Part shown: positions 37,014-46,128 of the stretch, piece by piece | Position numbering within the stretch: the stretch's first letter is position 1 | Layout of the letters: each line of letters opens with the position of its first letter | Assembly (NCBI GenBank): GCA_025062045.1 | Contig: JANXAF010000005.1 | Span: 62,001-126,000 of the forward strand | DNA length: 64,000 bases | Origin: Thermodesulfobacteriota bacterium | Lineage (GTDB): Bacteria; Desulfobacterota; Syntrophorhabdia; Syntrophorhabdales; JANXAF01 | Direction of reading: 5' to 3' | Notes under the pieces: generated by a model | Told to the model about the DNA's origin: nothing | Database searches by the model: none | The model's input: only the letters and a program-made list of their open reading frames with translations | Made by a program: the position numbers and the translations under genes

Positions 37014-37483
37014 CCTTTTTTTCCCGCAAAAGTTGGTAGGTGAAAGTTTATGTAATCTTTCCACCTCTTGAGGTACTTTACATATCCCTTGAGGATGATA
37101 GTCGGAAGGACCCTCAATATGACGTAGGGTTCATAAACCCTTCCGAAGATTCTTATAGATTCCTTCATGGCTTTGGTGAAGCTTTCTTCTTTATCTGTAA
37201 TCTCCTTTATTGCCCGGACAAGCTCGGGAATCCTTATCTCCCACGGACACGACTCCGTGCATCTATAGCAACTCGTGCACAAATTTATAAGCACGTGGTT
37301 TTTGATCTTTAATCCCATAAAAAGGGAAAGGAGTAATTCTTGAGGGTTTACTTTAAAACCAACGTCATTTAAGGTGCAAACGGAAGCACAGATCTTACAT
37401 CCCAAGCAGACGGAAAAGTCTTCCTGTTTGTATCCTGTGTATTCGAATATTCTTTCCTCAATCTTCTGCATAGGGAAGTTCAT
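37010..37483 (-). CDS. HdrC-like ferredoxin subunit
   Basis: The protein of about 157 residues has two [4Fe-4S] motifs, CLGCKICASVCTLND and CTSCYRCTESCPWEI, as in HdrC, which conducts electrons from HdrA to HdrB. Three starts are possible: TTG 37519, ATG 37483 and ATG 37471. The middle ATG gives a 26-base overlap with the preceding gene and is used here. It ends in the ATGA overlap with hdrB. Confidence 0.86.
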   Translation of the reverse strand: MNFPMQKIEERIFEYTGYKQEDFSVCLGCKICASVCTLNDVGFKVNPQELLLSLFMGLKIKNHVLINLCTSCYRCTESCPWEIRIPELVRAIKEITDKEESFTKAMKESIRIFGRVYEPYVILRVLPTIILKGYVKYLKRWKDYINFHLPTFAGKKG

Positions 37484-38468
37484 CTTCTTTGAAAGTTGTG
37501 TAAGGGATCTTTTCGTCAAAGTTCTTGCCCGGCAAGTAGTCGAATATACCTTGTAGGCGCCCGGAGATTCCTTTGAAATACTTAGTTAAGGGTATGCTCT
37601 GAGGACAGGCCTCTTCGCAACTTCCGCATCCGACACATGTTTGGGAGACGTGGTACATCCTTATGAAGTGGTAGATCTCCACATTTTTTGGTAGCTCCGT
37701 ATTCCCACATCTTAAAATCGTATTTATGAGTTCATCGCCTTTTGGGAGGTATTCTAAAGTATTGAAGAGACAATCAACACAGAAGCACACAGGGCACATA
37801 TTTTTGCAATTCAAGCACATGATGCATCTTTCAAAATCTTTTCTAAATTCGGAAAGGCTCGTTTTAAATGTTGTCTCATCTTTTTTTTCCTTCACCTCCA
37901 ACTCAAACGGTATCTCCGTTTCTTCTGAGGGGATAAGATCGAATAGGACCCTTCCCCTCTCAGTGTATGGGATGAACCACAGATTCCATTCTTTGTCGTA
38001 CCTTAATCCAAAGTCACCGAAGATACCTTCTTTATGGCCGCACACTTGGCATGCGTATCTTACAAGACCAGAGCTTTCTAAAAAGACTTTTAATTCCCTG
38101 GGGTCGTAAGGAAATGAAAAATCCTCTTTTTTCGAGGAGACAGTTCCGAAACAGTCAAAAGAGCCACAAATCACCGATCTACTTTCAATTTGCGAAAGTT
38201 TCGTCAGTTCCACGTAAGCTCTCGTCTCACAGGGTCTGAGAATCGCAACTATCTTAATACTTTCAGAGAAGACGCGCCTAAGGTATATGGAGGAGTTGAC
38301 ATAAAAGATAGGATTCAAAAAGCGTATATCTTTGGGCAGCTCTTTAAACATCTTCGTTTTATAATTCTTATTCTCCACGTCAAAGGCAAAGAGGATGCCC
38401 CTTGTCTCTTTTAGGTATACATCCAGTGTCTTTATGAGGTCACCGTTTTCTATTCTTTTACCCTTCAT
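37458..38468 (-). CDS. FdhB/FrhB-like iron-sulfur flavoprotein subunit
   Basis: The 336-residue protein contains AILRPCETRAYVEL, characteristic of FdhB/FrhB-type F420- or NAD(P)H-linked subunits. Two ferredoxin regions follow: CIMCLNCKNMCPVCFC and CVGCGSCEEACPQSIPL. Within Hdr complexes such subunits pass electrons between an external donor and MvhD/HdrA. AAGGAAAAAG precedes the ATG at 38468, which overlaps mvhD by 11 bases. Whether it uses NADH, F420 or another carrier is not visible. Confidence 0.78.
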   Translation of the reverse strand: MKGKRIENGDLIKTLDVYLKETRGILFAFDVENKNYKTKMFKELPKDIRFLNPIFYVNSSIYLRRVFSESIKIVAILRPCETRAYVELTKLSQIESRSVICGSFDCFGTVSSKKEDFSFPYDPRELKVFLESSGLVRYACQVCGHKEGIFGDFGLRYDKEWNLWFIPYTERGRVLFDLIPSEETEIPFELEVKEKKDETTFKTSLSEFRKDFERCIMCLNCKNMCPVCFCVDCLFNTLEYLPKGDELINTILRCGNTELPKNVEIYHFIRMYHVSQTCVGCGSCEEACPQSIPLTKYFKGISGRLQGIFDYLPGKNFDEKIPYTTFKEDELPYAED

Positions 38469-38853
38469 CTTTTTCCTTTTTGATTTGGCTATACATTTCC
38501 TGGACTTTTTCCACGAACCTCCTAGCCTCGGATGCACTTATCCAGAAAAGTTTTAACCTACCTTTCATCGAAAACGCATCCAACATCTCCTTTAAAGCAT
38601 AGATTCTTCTTCTCGTGTAATAGTTACCTTTTATGAAATGGCAGTCACCGGGATGGCATCCCGCAACAAAAACAGCATCAGCTCCTTCAAAGAGGGTTTT
38701 TATTATTAGGGCGGGATCCACCCTGCTCGAACACGGAACCTGTACGATCACCACTCCTTCAGGATATTTAAGCCTAAGACTACCGGCCATCTCTGATGCC
38801 TTATATGCGCAGTAAGAACAGGCAAATCCTACTATATTTATGCCACTTTCCAT
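38458..38853 (-). CDS. MvhD/FlpD-type [2Fe-2S] electron-transfer subunit
   Basis: The 131-residue protein has the complete MvhD cysteine pattern: GFACSYCAYKASEMAG, VPCSSRVDP and GADAVFVAGCHPGDCH. MvhD links hydrogenase, formate dehydrogenase or other input modules to HdrA. The ATG at 38853 has GGGAGG directly upstream, so a start four codons earlier is unlikely. It overlaps the upstream hdrA-like gene by 16 bases. Confidence 0.92.
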   Translation of the reverse strand: MESGINIVGFACSYCAYKASEMAGSLRLKYPEGVVIVQVPCSSRVDPALIIKTLFEGADAVFVAGCHPGDCHFIKGNYYTRRRIYALKEMLDAFSMKGRLKLFWISASEARRFVEKVQEMYSQIKKEKDEG

Positions 38854-40529
38854 AATTCCTCCCATCCCTTTTCGACTAATCCACTTATCTCGTCAGCTAA
38901 CTCACGGTCGCTATAACCTTCAAGGGTGATTGCGGATGAGGGGCACTGAGAAGCGCAAAGTCCGCATCCCATGCACTGGGCTTCTTCCACTCTAACTCGC
39001 TTAGTACTTTCATAGACTATGGCTTTTGCAACACATACCTCTTCGCACATGCGGCAGCCGCTGCACCTTTTTTCGTTTACTTTCGCGATGTAAGGCTCAA
39101 TAGATACAAAACCTTGATTTATAAGAGAAAAAACTTTAAGTGCCGCTGCCCTTCCGTGGTTTATTGACTCTTCTACGTCTTTTGGTCCGGAAGAACATCC
39201 GGAAATATATATTCCCTTAAGCGGCGTCTCAAACGGTCTAAGCTTTGCATGGGCTTCTAAGAAAAAACCGTCCTTATCTAGGGGGATCTTCAAAAGCTGT
39301 GAGATCCTTTTTGCATCTTCTCGGGGCCCAATTCCAACTGAAAGGATGACTAAATCGAATAGCCTTTCGAAAATTTCTCCAGAAAGGGTATCCTCACCCC
39401 TTATAAGAACCCCACTTTTCGTGGAGATTATCTCTGACACGTTTGAGCGCGTAAAAATAACACCCTTTCTTTGTACCTCTTCGTAAAATTCCTCTCCACC
39501 TTTTGGATGAGCTCTTACGTCCATATAGAAGCATTCTATTCTAGCATCTGGGTATTTCTCTTTGAGTTCATAAGCCGCCTTCAATGCGTTCATACAGCAT
39601 ATCCTAGAACAGTAAACCCTTCCAACTCTCTCATCCCTTGAACCGACACAGTGTAGAATCGCAATTTTTAGACTGCCATCTGCCTCGATTTTTCCTTCCT
39701 CCTTTTCAAGATCTACTGTTGTAAGAATCCTTTCATCATGCCCGTAGGGAATTCCGAGCTTATCTTTGGGATCGAATGGAACGAAACCGCATGCGACTAT
39801 AATTCCACCTACGCTTACGCTCCTTTTTTGACCGTGCTTTATGAGAGTCACCGTATAATTCCCAAGATATCCTTCGATTCCTTCAATCTCTGTTTCAGTG
39901 AAAATCTCAAAGTTATCCTTCTCAATCTCAAGCAAAATCTCTCCGATTATTTCTTTTCCGCTTTTTTTCGTTGGCCAAACCTGCCTTATGATTTTTAAGT
40001 TTCCGCCGAGTTCCTTTTCCTTTTCCACAAGGTAGACCTTGATTCCCATCTTTGTGAGAAAAGAGGCGGCACTTAGACCGGAAACTCCACCTCCTATGAT
40101 AAGGCACGATTTTAGCGTCTCCGATCTCATCTCCTCCCTAGGAACGCTGTGCCAGACCGAGTAAAGACCGGCAATAATCAATCTCTTTGCTTTATCTGTG
40201 TTGCCTTTTATGTCTTCGCCAACCCAAGAGCAGTGTTCTCTGATACTTATCCTTTTTAACATATATGGGTTAAGTCCAGAGCTTCTAAGCACATCCTTAA
40301 ATAGTTCCGAGTGGAAAGAGGGTGCACATGCTGCAACAATTACGCGGTCGATACCATTTTTCAGAATGGCCTCTTTCATCAAATCTTGACCCACTTCCGA
40401 GCAGAGGAAGGTGTAATCGATGGAGACTCCTACGTGTGGCAAACTTTTAAAGTAATCCCTTAGCTTTTCCACATCCACACTTCCTTTTATGTTGTGACCG
40501 CAGTGACAGATGAAGATACCTACTTTCAC
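38838..40529 (-). CDS. HdrA-like FAD oxidoreductase (full length, with ferredoxin tail)
   Basis: The 563-residue protein has the HdrA N-terminal domain (VGIFICHCGHNIKGSVD...FLCSEVGQDLM), the FAD motif IIGGGVSGLSAASFL, the CVGSRDERVGRVYCSRICC region and two C-terminal [4Fe-4S] motifs (CSGCRMCEEVC, CMGCGLCASQC). It starts at GTG 40529, in a GTGA overlap with the upstream gene and behind AAGGGGAAAAG. HdrA is the bifurcation or confurcation flavoprotein; together with the shorter HdrA before it and the third at the operon end it gives an unusual triple set. Confidence 0.9.
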   Translation of the reverse strand: MKVGIFICHCGHNIKGSVDVEKLRDYFKSLPHVGVSIDYTFLCSEVGQDLMKEAILKNGIDRVIVAACAPSFHSELFKDVLRSSGLNPYMLKRISIREHCSWVGEDIKGNTDKAKRLIIAGLYSVWHSVPREEMRSETLKSCLIIGGGVSGLSAASFLTKMGIKVYLVEKEKELGGNLKIIRQVWPTKKSGKEIIGEILLEIEKDNFEIFTETEIEGIEGYLGNYTVTLIKHGQKRSVSVGGIIVACGFVPFDPKDKLGIPYGHDERILTTVDLEKEEGKIEADGSLKIAILHCVGSRDERVGRVYCSRICCMNALKAAYELKEKYPDARIECFYMDVRAHPKGGEEFYEEVQRKGVIFTRSNVSEIISTKSGVLIRGEDTLSGEIFERLFDLVILSVGIGPREDAKRISQLLKIPLDKDGFFLEAHAKLRPFETPLKGIYISGCSSGPKDVEESINHGRAAALKVFSLINQGFVSIEPYIAKVNEKRCSGCRMCEEVCVAKAIVYESTKRVRVEEAQCMGCGLCASQCPSSAITLEGYSDRELADEISGLVEKGWEELWKVA

Positions 40530-41818
40530 CTTTTCCCCTTTATATACTCTATGACCGATGCCGATGCTTCCGTTGCGTGGGCAACCACATCTGGTATGTC
40601 TTTTGGCCCACTCGCAAATCCACACACAAATACACCGCTAATATTCGTCTTACTCGATCTTTGAGGATCGACTTTTACGAACCCATACTCATCGAGCTGG
40701 ACGCCGATCATCCTTTTCAGGTCAAAAATACCCTCCTTTGGCTTAACTCCTAAAGCAAGCACAGCGACATCCACTTCTATCTCGCTTACTTGTCCGCTTA
40801 ACATATCCTCAACCTTCACTAAAAGGGTCTCTCCCTTATTCACAATCTCCCCAGGAATACCCTTTATGTACAAGACCCCTGCTTCCTGAACAGTTTTGAA
40901 AAACTCCTCGTAACCTTTGCCGTACGCTCTCACATCGATGTAAGAGATCCATATTTTGGCATCCTTTATCCTCTCTTTAACAATGAAGGCATGTTTTGCC
41001 GTGTACATGCAACAGACGCGCGAACAGTATCTTACACCCCTTTGAGAATCTCTCGAGCCCACACATTGTACAAAGTAGAATCTTTTTGGCACTTTACCGC
41101 CAATTACAATCTCTCCATTCGTTGGACCCGTTGCGGAAAGTATCCTTTCGAATTCGAGGGATGTCAAAACGGAAGGTATTCTTCCGTAGCCAAACTCTTT
41201 TATCTGTGAAGCGTCTATGAGGTCAAAACCAGTAGCTATAACGATTGCCCGGCATCGAATTTCAGTTATTCTTTTCAATTCTGTGAAATCTATAGCCTTC
41301 CTTTGACATACTTCTTCGCATCTTCTTTTGCACTTACCTTTGGTGAGGTAAAGACAAGAACTACTATCAATTAGGTATTTCTGGGGAACAGCCTGCGGAA
41401 AAGGTAAGTATATCGCTCCTCTCTTACTCATGAAAAGGTTGAATTCGTCAGGAACCCTTCCTTTCATCGCACAGACATCAGCACAGGCTCCACAGGCTGT
41501 ACATTTTCTTTCATCGACATACCGAGGTAAAGAGAGAACCTTTACTAGAAAGTCAGAATCTCTGTCCCTTTGTACTTCGACAAGTTTCGATAGGGTAAGA
41601 AGAGAGATCCTTGAATTAGAAGATACCTCTGCCATCTTTGGCGTTAGTATGCACGAGGAACAGTCAAGAGTTGGAAATGTTTTATCGAGCATAATCATCT
41701 TGCCGCCTATGGAAGGACCCTCTTCGACGATAGTCACGGTAATTCCCAGAGATGCTATCTCGAGTGCGCAACTGATTCCGGCTATTCCTCCACCGACTAT
41801 GACGACATCACTGTCCAA
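40526..41818 (-). CDS. HdrA-like flavoprotein without C-terminal ferredoxins
   Basis: The 430-residue protein has the FAD motif VGGGIAGISCALEIA, the LDCSSCILTPKMAEV cysteine segment typical of HdrA, one inserted ferredoxin-like motif (CTACGACADVCAMKG) and CVGSRDSQRGVRYCSRVCC. It ends after the FAD domain without a ferredoxin tail. The arrangement resembles HdrA split over, or duplicated in, neighbouring genes. It starts 2 bases after etfA and overlaps the next hdrA by 4 bases. Confidence 0.87.
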   Translation of the reverse strand: MDSDVVIVGGGIAGISCALEIASLGITVTIVEEGPSIGGKMIMLDKTFPTLDCSSCILTPKMAEVSSNSRISLLTLSKLVEVQRDRDSDFLVKVLSLPRYVDERKCTACGACADVCAMKGRVPDEFNLFMSKRGAIYLPFPQAVPQKYLIDSSSCLYLTKGKCKRRCEEVCQRKAIDFTELKRITEIRCRAIVIATGFDLIDASQIKEFGYGRIPSVLTSLEFERILSATGPTNGEIVIGGKVPKRFYFVQCVGSRDSQRGVRYCSRVCCMYTAKHAFIVKERIKDAKIWISYIDVRAYGKGYEEFFKTVQEAGVLYIKGIPGEIVNKGETLLVKVEDMLSGQVSEIEVDVAVLALGVKPKEGIFDLKRMIGVQLDEYGFVKVDPQRSSKTNISGVFVCGFASGPKDIPDVVAHATEASASVIEYIKGKR

Positions 41819-41820
41819 GT

Positions 41821-42762
41821 TTACGACCCTTTTAGAATTTCAAGTAAACGGTCCCTTATTCTGTGCATGTCCCCAACTATTGCGTAGTGGGCATATTGAA
41901 ATATGGGGGCATCCGGATCCTTGTTCACCGCGATTATACATTCCGAATCCTTCATACCCTGTATGTGCTGGAAAGCACCAGAGATCCCCATGGCCAAATA
42001 GACTTTGGGCTTCACTGTCTTTCCAGATGTCCCGACCTGTCTTTCCTTTGGAAGCCAAAGCTTATCTATGACGGGTCTTGATGCGGAAAGGGTGGCTCGA
42101 AGACGTAAAGCCAGTTCTTCATATAGAGGAATCTCTTCCTTTTTACCCACTCCCCGTCCAATAGATATCAAAAAATCAGCTTTCGTAATATCCACTTCCT
42201 CTTTTTCTTCTTCCAGGTAGCCCAAAAATATCCTTTTGTCGGTATCGGCAAAACCATCTATTATCTCTTGGGAAGTCTCTTCGTATCTACTCTTTATATG
42301 GTCTTTGAAACTCCCACTTCTTAGAGTCAGAACGTAAAACTTCTCCTCTTTTAATTTTACGTGGGCGAATACTTTGTCTGAATAGTAACTTTTGAAGAAC
42401 ACTTTTGAGTCTTTGTCGTAGTCTGCCACATCTGTGACAATAGGGACCTTAAAGTAGCCTGCCACATAAGGGGCTATCTCCATACCAGAAGCCGATGCGG
42501 AAAGTACAATGGCAAAAGGTTCTTTGAATCTCTCTATAACCTTTTCCAATATGTGGACCATGATTAATGGGTTGAGAAACCGATCCTCATCCACATCTGC
42601 AATTAAGACTTTTTTGAAAAGGGAAGATTCGATCTCATATTCACCTTTTGGTAAAAGAAGGTAAGGATCTATTCCGGCCAGATTACAAAAACCGACTAAA
42701 TCTAAGTTCCTCTCCTGAAACACGTTTCTTCTTACATCGGCGATTAAAAGACCGTAACTCAT
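41821..42762 (-). CDS. etfA: Electron-transfer flavoprotein alpha subunit
   Basis: The 313-residue protein has the C-terminal FAD domain hallmark, with GTSGKTVKPKVYLAMGISG, IIAVNKDPDAPIF and the closing segment GDMHRI. EtfAB accepts electrons from acyl-CoA dehydrogenases. No N-terminal ferredoxin extension is present. It overlaps etfB by 4 bases and leads straight into hdrA, which suggests that the electron acceptor is the soluble Hdr assembly rather than a membrane ETF:quinone oxidoreductase. Confidence 0.94.
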   Translation of the reverse strand: MSYGLLIADVRRNVFQERNLDLVGFCNLAGIDPYLLLPKGEYEIESSLFKKVLIADVDEDRFLNPLIMVHILEKVIERFKEPFAIVLSASASGMEIAPYVAGYFKVPIVTDVADYDKDSKVFFKSYYSDKVFAHVKLKEEKFYVLTLRSGSFKDHIKSRYEETSQEIIDGFADTDKRIFLGYLEEEKEEVDITKADFLISIGRGVGKKEEIPLYEELALRLRATLSASRPVIDKLWLPKERQVGTSGKTVKPKVYLAMGISGAFQHIQGMKDSECIIAVNKDPDAPIFQYAHYAIVGDMHRIRDRLLEILKGS

Positions 42763-43538
42763 TGGTATACCCCCTTTTCGCGAAGAATGTTCAATATTTC
42801 ACGACAGGCAGTATCTATGTCGGATGACAAAAGGGTTGCTCCTTCTTTCCTCGGTGGGTAGCTCCATTTTATAACCTCAATAGTCGCGGAAAGCCCATCC
42901 ATGTACTGGTGTGCATCGTAAACCTTCCTCTGTATCTGGGATGCCTTCCTGATACCCATTATGGAAACGTAACGTGGTTCATTTATACCCGTTTGAATCG
43001 AAAGGACACAAGGAACATCCACTTTTACCCTCTCCATTAAGCCGCCTTCCAGCTCTCTCCTTACAACTGCGTAACTTCCGCTCCACTCTTCGATTCCACA
43101 GACTAGTGAAACGTAGGGGAGACTGAGTAGCGCTGCCAGATATCCACCGAAAACACCGTATTGATCGTCTTCGGCCTGAACTCCTGTGAGTATTACGTCG
43201 AATTTTATCTTTTCTTTTGTGAGAAAGTTGTAAGCCAAAGATGCTCTAATCACCGGATCCAAAAGAGTCTCAGGTTTTTCAAGAAGTAATCCATCTTTGG
43301 CCCCCATTGCCAAAGACCTTCTTAGTACTTCATCAGCCTCTTTGTCTCCTATAGTTATGGCTGTTACCTGGCCTCCCAGTTTTTCAACTGTTCTACACGC
43401 TTCTTCCAACGCGTAATTATCCCAGTCATTGATCTTGTACGGCAGTTTGGAAAGGTCTACCCGCTCCCCGTCTCCAACTATTCTTAGTTCCTCTTCTTGG
43501 GCTGCCTGGACCCTCTTTACGAAAACTAAGATGTTCAT
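42759..43538 (-). CDS. etfB: Electron-transfer flavoprotein beta subunit
   Basis: The 259-residue protein has the EtfB features MNILVFVKRV, the NDWDNYALEEA segment, TAITIGDKEADEVLRRSLAMGA and the nucleotide-binding TGVQAEDDQYGVFGG. It pairs with EtfA. Whether this ETF bifurcates cannot be told by eye; the loop differs from the usual GKQAIDGD motif. It overlaps both neighbours by 4 bases. Confidence 0.94.
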   Translation of the reverse strand: MNILVFVKRVQAAQEEELRIVGDGERVDLSKLPYKINDWDNYALEEACRTVEKLGGQVTAITIGDKEADEVLRRSLAMGAKDGLLLEKPETLLDPVIRASLAYNFLTKEKIKFDVILTGVQAEDDQYGVFGGYLAALLSLPYVSLVCGIEEWSGSYAVVRRELEGGLMERVKVDVPCVLSIQTGINEPRYVSIMGIRKASQIQRKVYDAHQYMDGLSATIEVIKWSYPPRKEGATLLSSDIDTACREILNILREKGVYQ

Positions 43539-44632
43539 TCCAAAACCTCCATTATGATCTCTGATATTTCCTTTACTTCTATGCCTTGTTCCACTGCCTC
43601 TTCCTCAAGAGTCATAAGGCAGAAAGGACAGGCAACCGCTATGATTTGAGCTCCCAGTTCCTTTGCTTCGGCAACTCTTATCTTTGCATTCCTTACGTAT
43701 GTGATATCGACTTCGTAGAACATCCTTCCTCCTCCTCCCTCACAGCAGAGGGAATTTTCCCTAGATCTTGTAAATTCCAAAAGTTCGAGACCATCAATCG
43801 ATCTCAAAATGTTTCGTGGTTCTTCAAAAATTCCATTCTGTTTACCTAGAAAACACGGATCGTGGTAAATAACTCTTTTTCTGTAGCTTCCTTTAAGCGT
43901 AAGAAGCCCTTGGACTATGGCAGACCACAATAGTTCGCTATAGTGGAATACCCTAAAACCTCTCCCATTGTACTCGTTCTTTATGGTGTTCATGCAATGG
44001 GGGGAAACTGCTATAACTTCCTTTATTCCGTACTTTTCGAAGTTAGAAACGTTTTCATCCCTTAGCTCTTCAAAGAGGCCCATCTCTCCTAGTCTTTTTA
44101 TCTCATTTCCACAGCACGCCTCTTCTTCTTTGAGCACTCCGAATTTTATGCCGCAGGAATTTAGAAGCTTAGCAACATTTGTAGGAATCACCATACATCT
44201 TGGATCGTAGGCATTAACGCAACAAGAAAAGAGGATTCTCGAATCCGGGATCTTGTGCCCGTGACTTATCTCAAGGCCAGATTTTTCAACCCATTCACCC
44301 CTTTTTGAGCGAGCCCGTCCGAAGGGATTCTTCTGTAAAAAAGTATTTTCAAGGGCCCTTTGAATGGAAGGAGATACTTCGCCAGACTCTACGAGTATGC
44401 TTCTAAGATGGAGCACTACTTCTTGTGGCTTCACATCCCTCGGACACCTGATGGTACATGAGCCACACGTCGTACAATACCACAGATCCGAGCCTGTGGA
44501 GGCTATTCCAAACTGATTTTTTCTCACAATCATTCTGACATTAAGGGGGGTCCTTCCCGATTCTGGACACCCTCCTGTGCATTTCCCACACTGGATACAA
44601 GCGTATATCCTTTGGTTCTCTAAAGCATCCAT
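43535..44632 (-). CDS. HdrD-like soluble iron-sulfur protein (two ferredoxin and two CCG modules)
   Basis: The 365-residue protein joins two [4Fe-4S] motifs (CIQCGKCTGGCPESGR, CTTCGSCTIRCPRDV) to two CCG modules (CCVNAYD/ACCGNE/SPHC and HDPCFLG/LCCEGGGG/ACPFC), the HdrC-HdrB fusion pattern of HdrD. It has no transmembrane helices, unlike the membrane ETF:menaquinone oxidoreductases that share CCG modules. As first gene before etfB it could be the direct partner of ETF. A sigma-54 promoter lies just upstream. Confidence 0.88.
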   Translation of the reverse strand: MDALENQRIYACIQCGKCTGGCPESGRTPLNVRMIVRKNQFGIASTGSDLWYCTTCGSCTIRCPRDVKPQEVVLHLRSILVESGEVSPSIQRALENTFLQKNPFGRARSKRGEWVEKSGLEISHGHKIPDSRILFSCCVNAYDPRCMVIPTNVAKLLNSCGIKFGVLKEEEACCGNEIKRLGEMGLFEELRDENVSNFEKYGIKEVIAVSPHCMNTIKNEYNGRGFRVFHYSELLWSAIVQGLLTLKGSYRKRVIYHDPCFLGKQNGIFEEPRNILRSIDGLELLEFTRSRENSLCCEGGGGRMFYEVDITYVRNAKIRVAEAKELGAQIIAVACPFCLMTLEEEAVEQGIEVKEISEIIMEVLE

Positions 44633-44670
44633 AGCGCGAAAAAGAAAGTTAAAATTTTCACATAATTTTT

Positions 44671-44686
44671 AGCATATTCCGTGCCA
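44671..44686 (-). promoter_or_regulatory. Sigma-54 (-24/-12) promoter of the hdrD-etfBA-hdr operon
   Basis: Read on the minus strand the site is TGGCACGGAATATGCT, with GG and GC separated by exactly 10 bases and a perfect TGGCACG -24 half. It lies about 40 bases before the hdrD-like ATG (44632). Confidence 0.75.
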
Positions 44687-44735
44687 TAATTGACACAAGA
44701 AAAAAGGCCCTTTATTCACCATCCATCTCTTTGAC

Positions 44736-44752
44736 TGTTTCCTTTGGAGACA
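44736..44752. promoter_or_regulatory. Putative enhancer-binding site (UAS) upstream of the Hdr operon
   Basis: TGTTTCCTTTGGAGACA is a near-palindrome of the form TGTTTC-N5-GAGACA, 50 bases upstream of the sigma-54 site. It matches 12 of 17 bases with the palindrome upstream of the TRAP operon (57811-57827). A weaker second copy about 20 bases further upstream is possible. Confidence 0.6.
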
Positions 44753-44780
44753 AAAGCGACCAAAGTGAGCAAGAGTTGGC

Positions 44781-46124
44781 CTATGAAGGTTTGAGAAGGT
44801 TATAAAGTTTTTTTCGACTTATACCAAGGATCTTCGATGCTCTACTTTTGTTACCCTTTGTCAGTTCAAGAACCCTTTGGATATGCATTTTTTCTATCTC
44901 TTTTAGGTTCAGCTTATTATTATTTCCAAGCTCCGGGACGAAGATTTTCGATTGTCTAGAACTTAAAAGATTTATTGGCAGATCCTTTAGATCGATTTCT
45001 TCCCTCTCTCCCGCTACTAAAACGGCCCTCTCTAGTACGTTGAAGAGTTCCCTTACGTTGCCAGGCCAGTCGTAATTTATTAGGGCTTTTAGAGCATCAT
45101 TGGAGATTGACTTCACCTCACTTTTTTTTACGCGGAATTTCAAGAAGTAGTCAACGAGTAAAGGGATATCCTCTTTCCTTTGCCTAAGTGGCGGGATTTC
45201 AATAACAAAGGTACTTAGTCTAAAAAAAAGATCTTGTCTAAATCTGCCAGCTTCAATTTCTCTTTCTATGTTCTTATTCGTAGCAGATATAAAGCGGACA
45301 TCCACTGTTATCTCCCTTAAGTCTCCGAGTCTTCTGAAACTGCCTGTCTCTAAAACCCTAAGAAGTTTTGCCTGGATGGCATGGCTCATATCGGCTATCT
45401 CGTCTACGAAGAAAGTTCCAGAATCAGCTATCTGGATGAGCCCAAGCTTGTCTGAATTAGCTCCTGTAAATGCCCCTTTTTTGTACCCGAAAAGCTCACT
45501 TTCTAAGATGTTCTCCTGGAGACAACTCGCATTTACGACAACGAACGGATTTTCCGCCCGACGGGATTTCTCATGTATGGCTCTTGCCACAAGCTCCTTT
45601 CCGGTTCCGGTCTCTCCAAGTATTAAGACTGGTGCATCAGATTTAGAAACAAGCGAAATTGTCTCCTTAATCCTTTTCATCCCCTCGCTTTCCCCAACGA
45701 GGGTATCGCGAAATTTGAGTCTTGAGAGATGTTCTTCCAAAATCAAATTCTTTTCTGTCAATCTCTTCTTTTCATGGGCCTTTATTATGACATTTAGAAG
45801 TTCTGAGAGTTTGCATGGCTTTGTAAGATAATCGTATGCTCCAAGTTTCATGGATTTTACCGCCGTTTCAACCGATCCAAATCCAGTAAGGATTATGGCC
45901 TCCGATGTGGGCTGCAGAGATTTAAAGGTTTTTAAAAGTTCAATTCCGTCGATATCTGGCAACTTTATATCCAAAAGGGCAACATCCAGGCTCTCATTCT
46001 TCATGATGGATATGGCATCTTTTCCAGTCGTCGCGGTAAAGACCTGCATCCCTTCTTTTGATAACTTTTTTTTGTAAACGTCAACCAAAGACTTTTCGTC
46101 GTCAGCTATAAGAACCTTTATCAT
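44781..46124 (-). CDS. Sigma-54-dependent response regulator (NtrC family)
   Basis: The 447-residue protein has an N-terminal receiver with phosphoacceptor D52 (LLDIKLPDIDG), an AAA+ domain with GETGTGKELVARAIH, the sigma-54 contact loop GAFTGA, and a C-terminal Fis-type helix-turn-helix (KGNKSRASKILGISRKKLYNLL). It lies 4 bases after the histidine kinase gene, and its stop is next to the enhancer and sigma-54 promoter of the Hdr operon. It is the obvious candidate activator of both sigma-54 promoters in this region. Confidence 0.95.
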   Translation of the reverse strand: MIKVLIADDEKSLVDVYKKKLSKEGMQVFTATTGKDAISIMKNESLDVALLDIKLPDIDGIELLKTFKSLQPTSEAIILTGFGSVETAVKSMKLGAYDYLTKPCKLSELLNVIIKAHEKKRLTEKNLILEEHLSRLKFRDTLVGESEGMKRIKETISLVSKSDAPVLILGETGTGKELVARAIHEKSRRAENPFVVVNASCLQENILESELFGYKKGAFTGANSDKLGLIQIADSGTFFVDEIADMSHAIQAKLLRVLETGSFRRLGDLREITVDVRFISATNKNIEREIEAGRFRQDLFFRLSTFVIEIPPLRQRKEDIPLLVDYFLKFRVKKSEVKSISNDALKALINYDWPGNVRELFNVLERAVLVAGEREEIDLKDLPINLLSSRQSKIFVPELGNNNKLNLKEIEKMHIQRVLELTKGNKSRASKILGISRKKLYNLLKPS

Positions 46125-46128
46125 TTAT

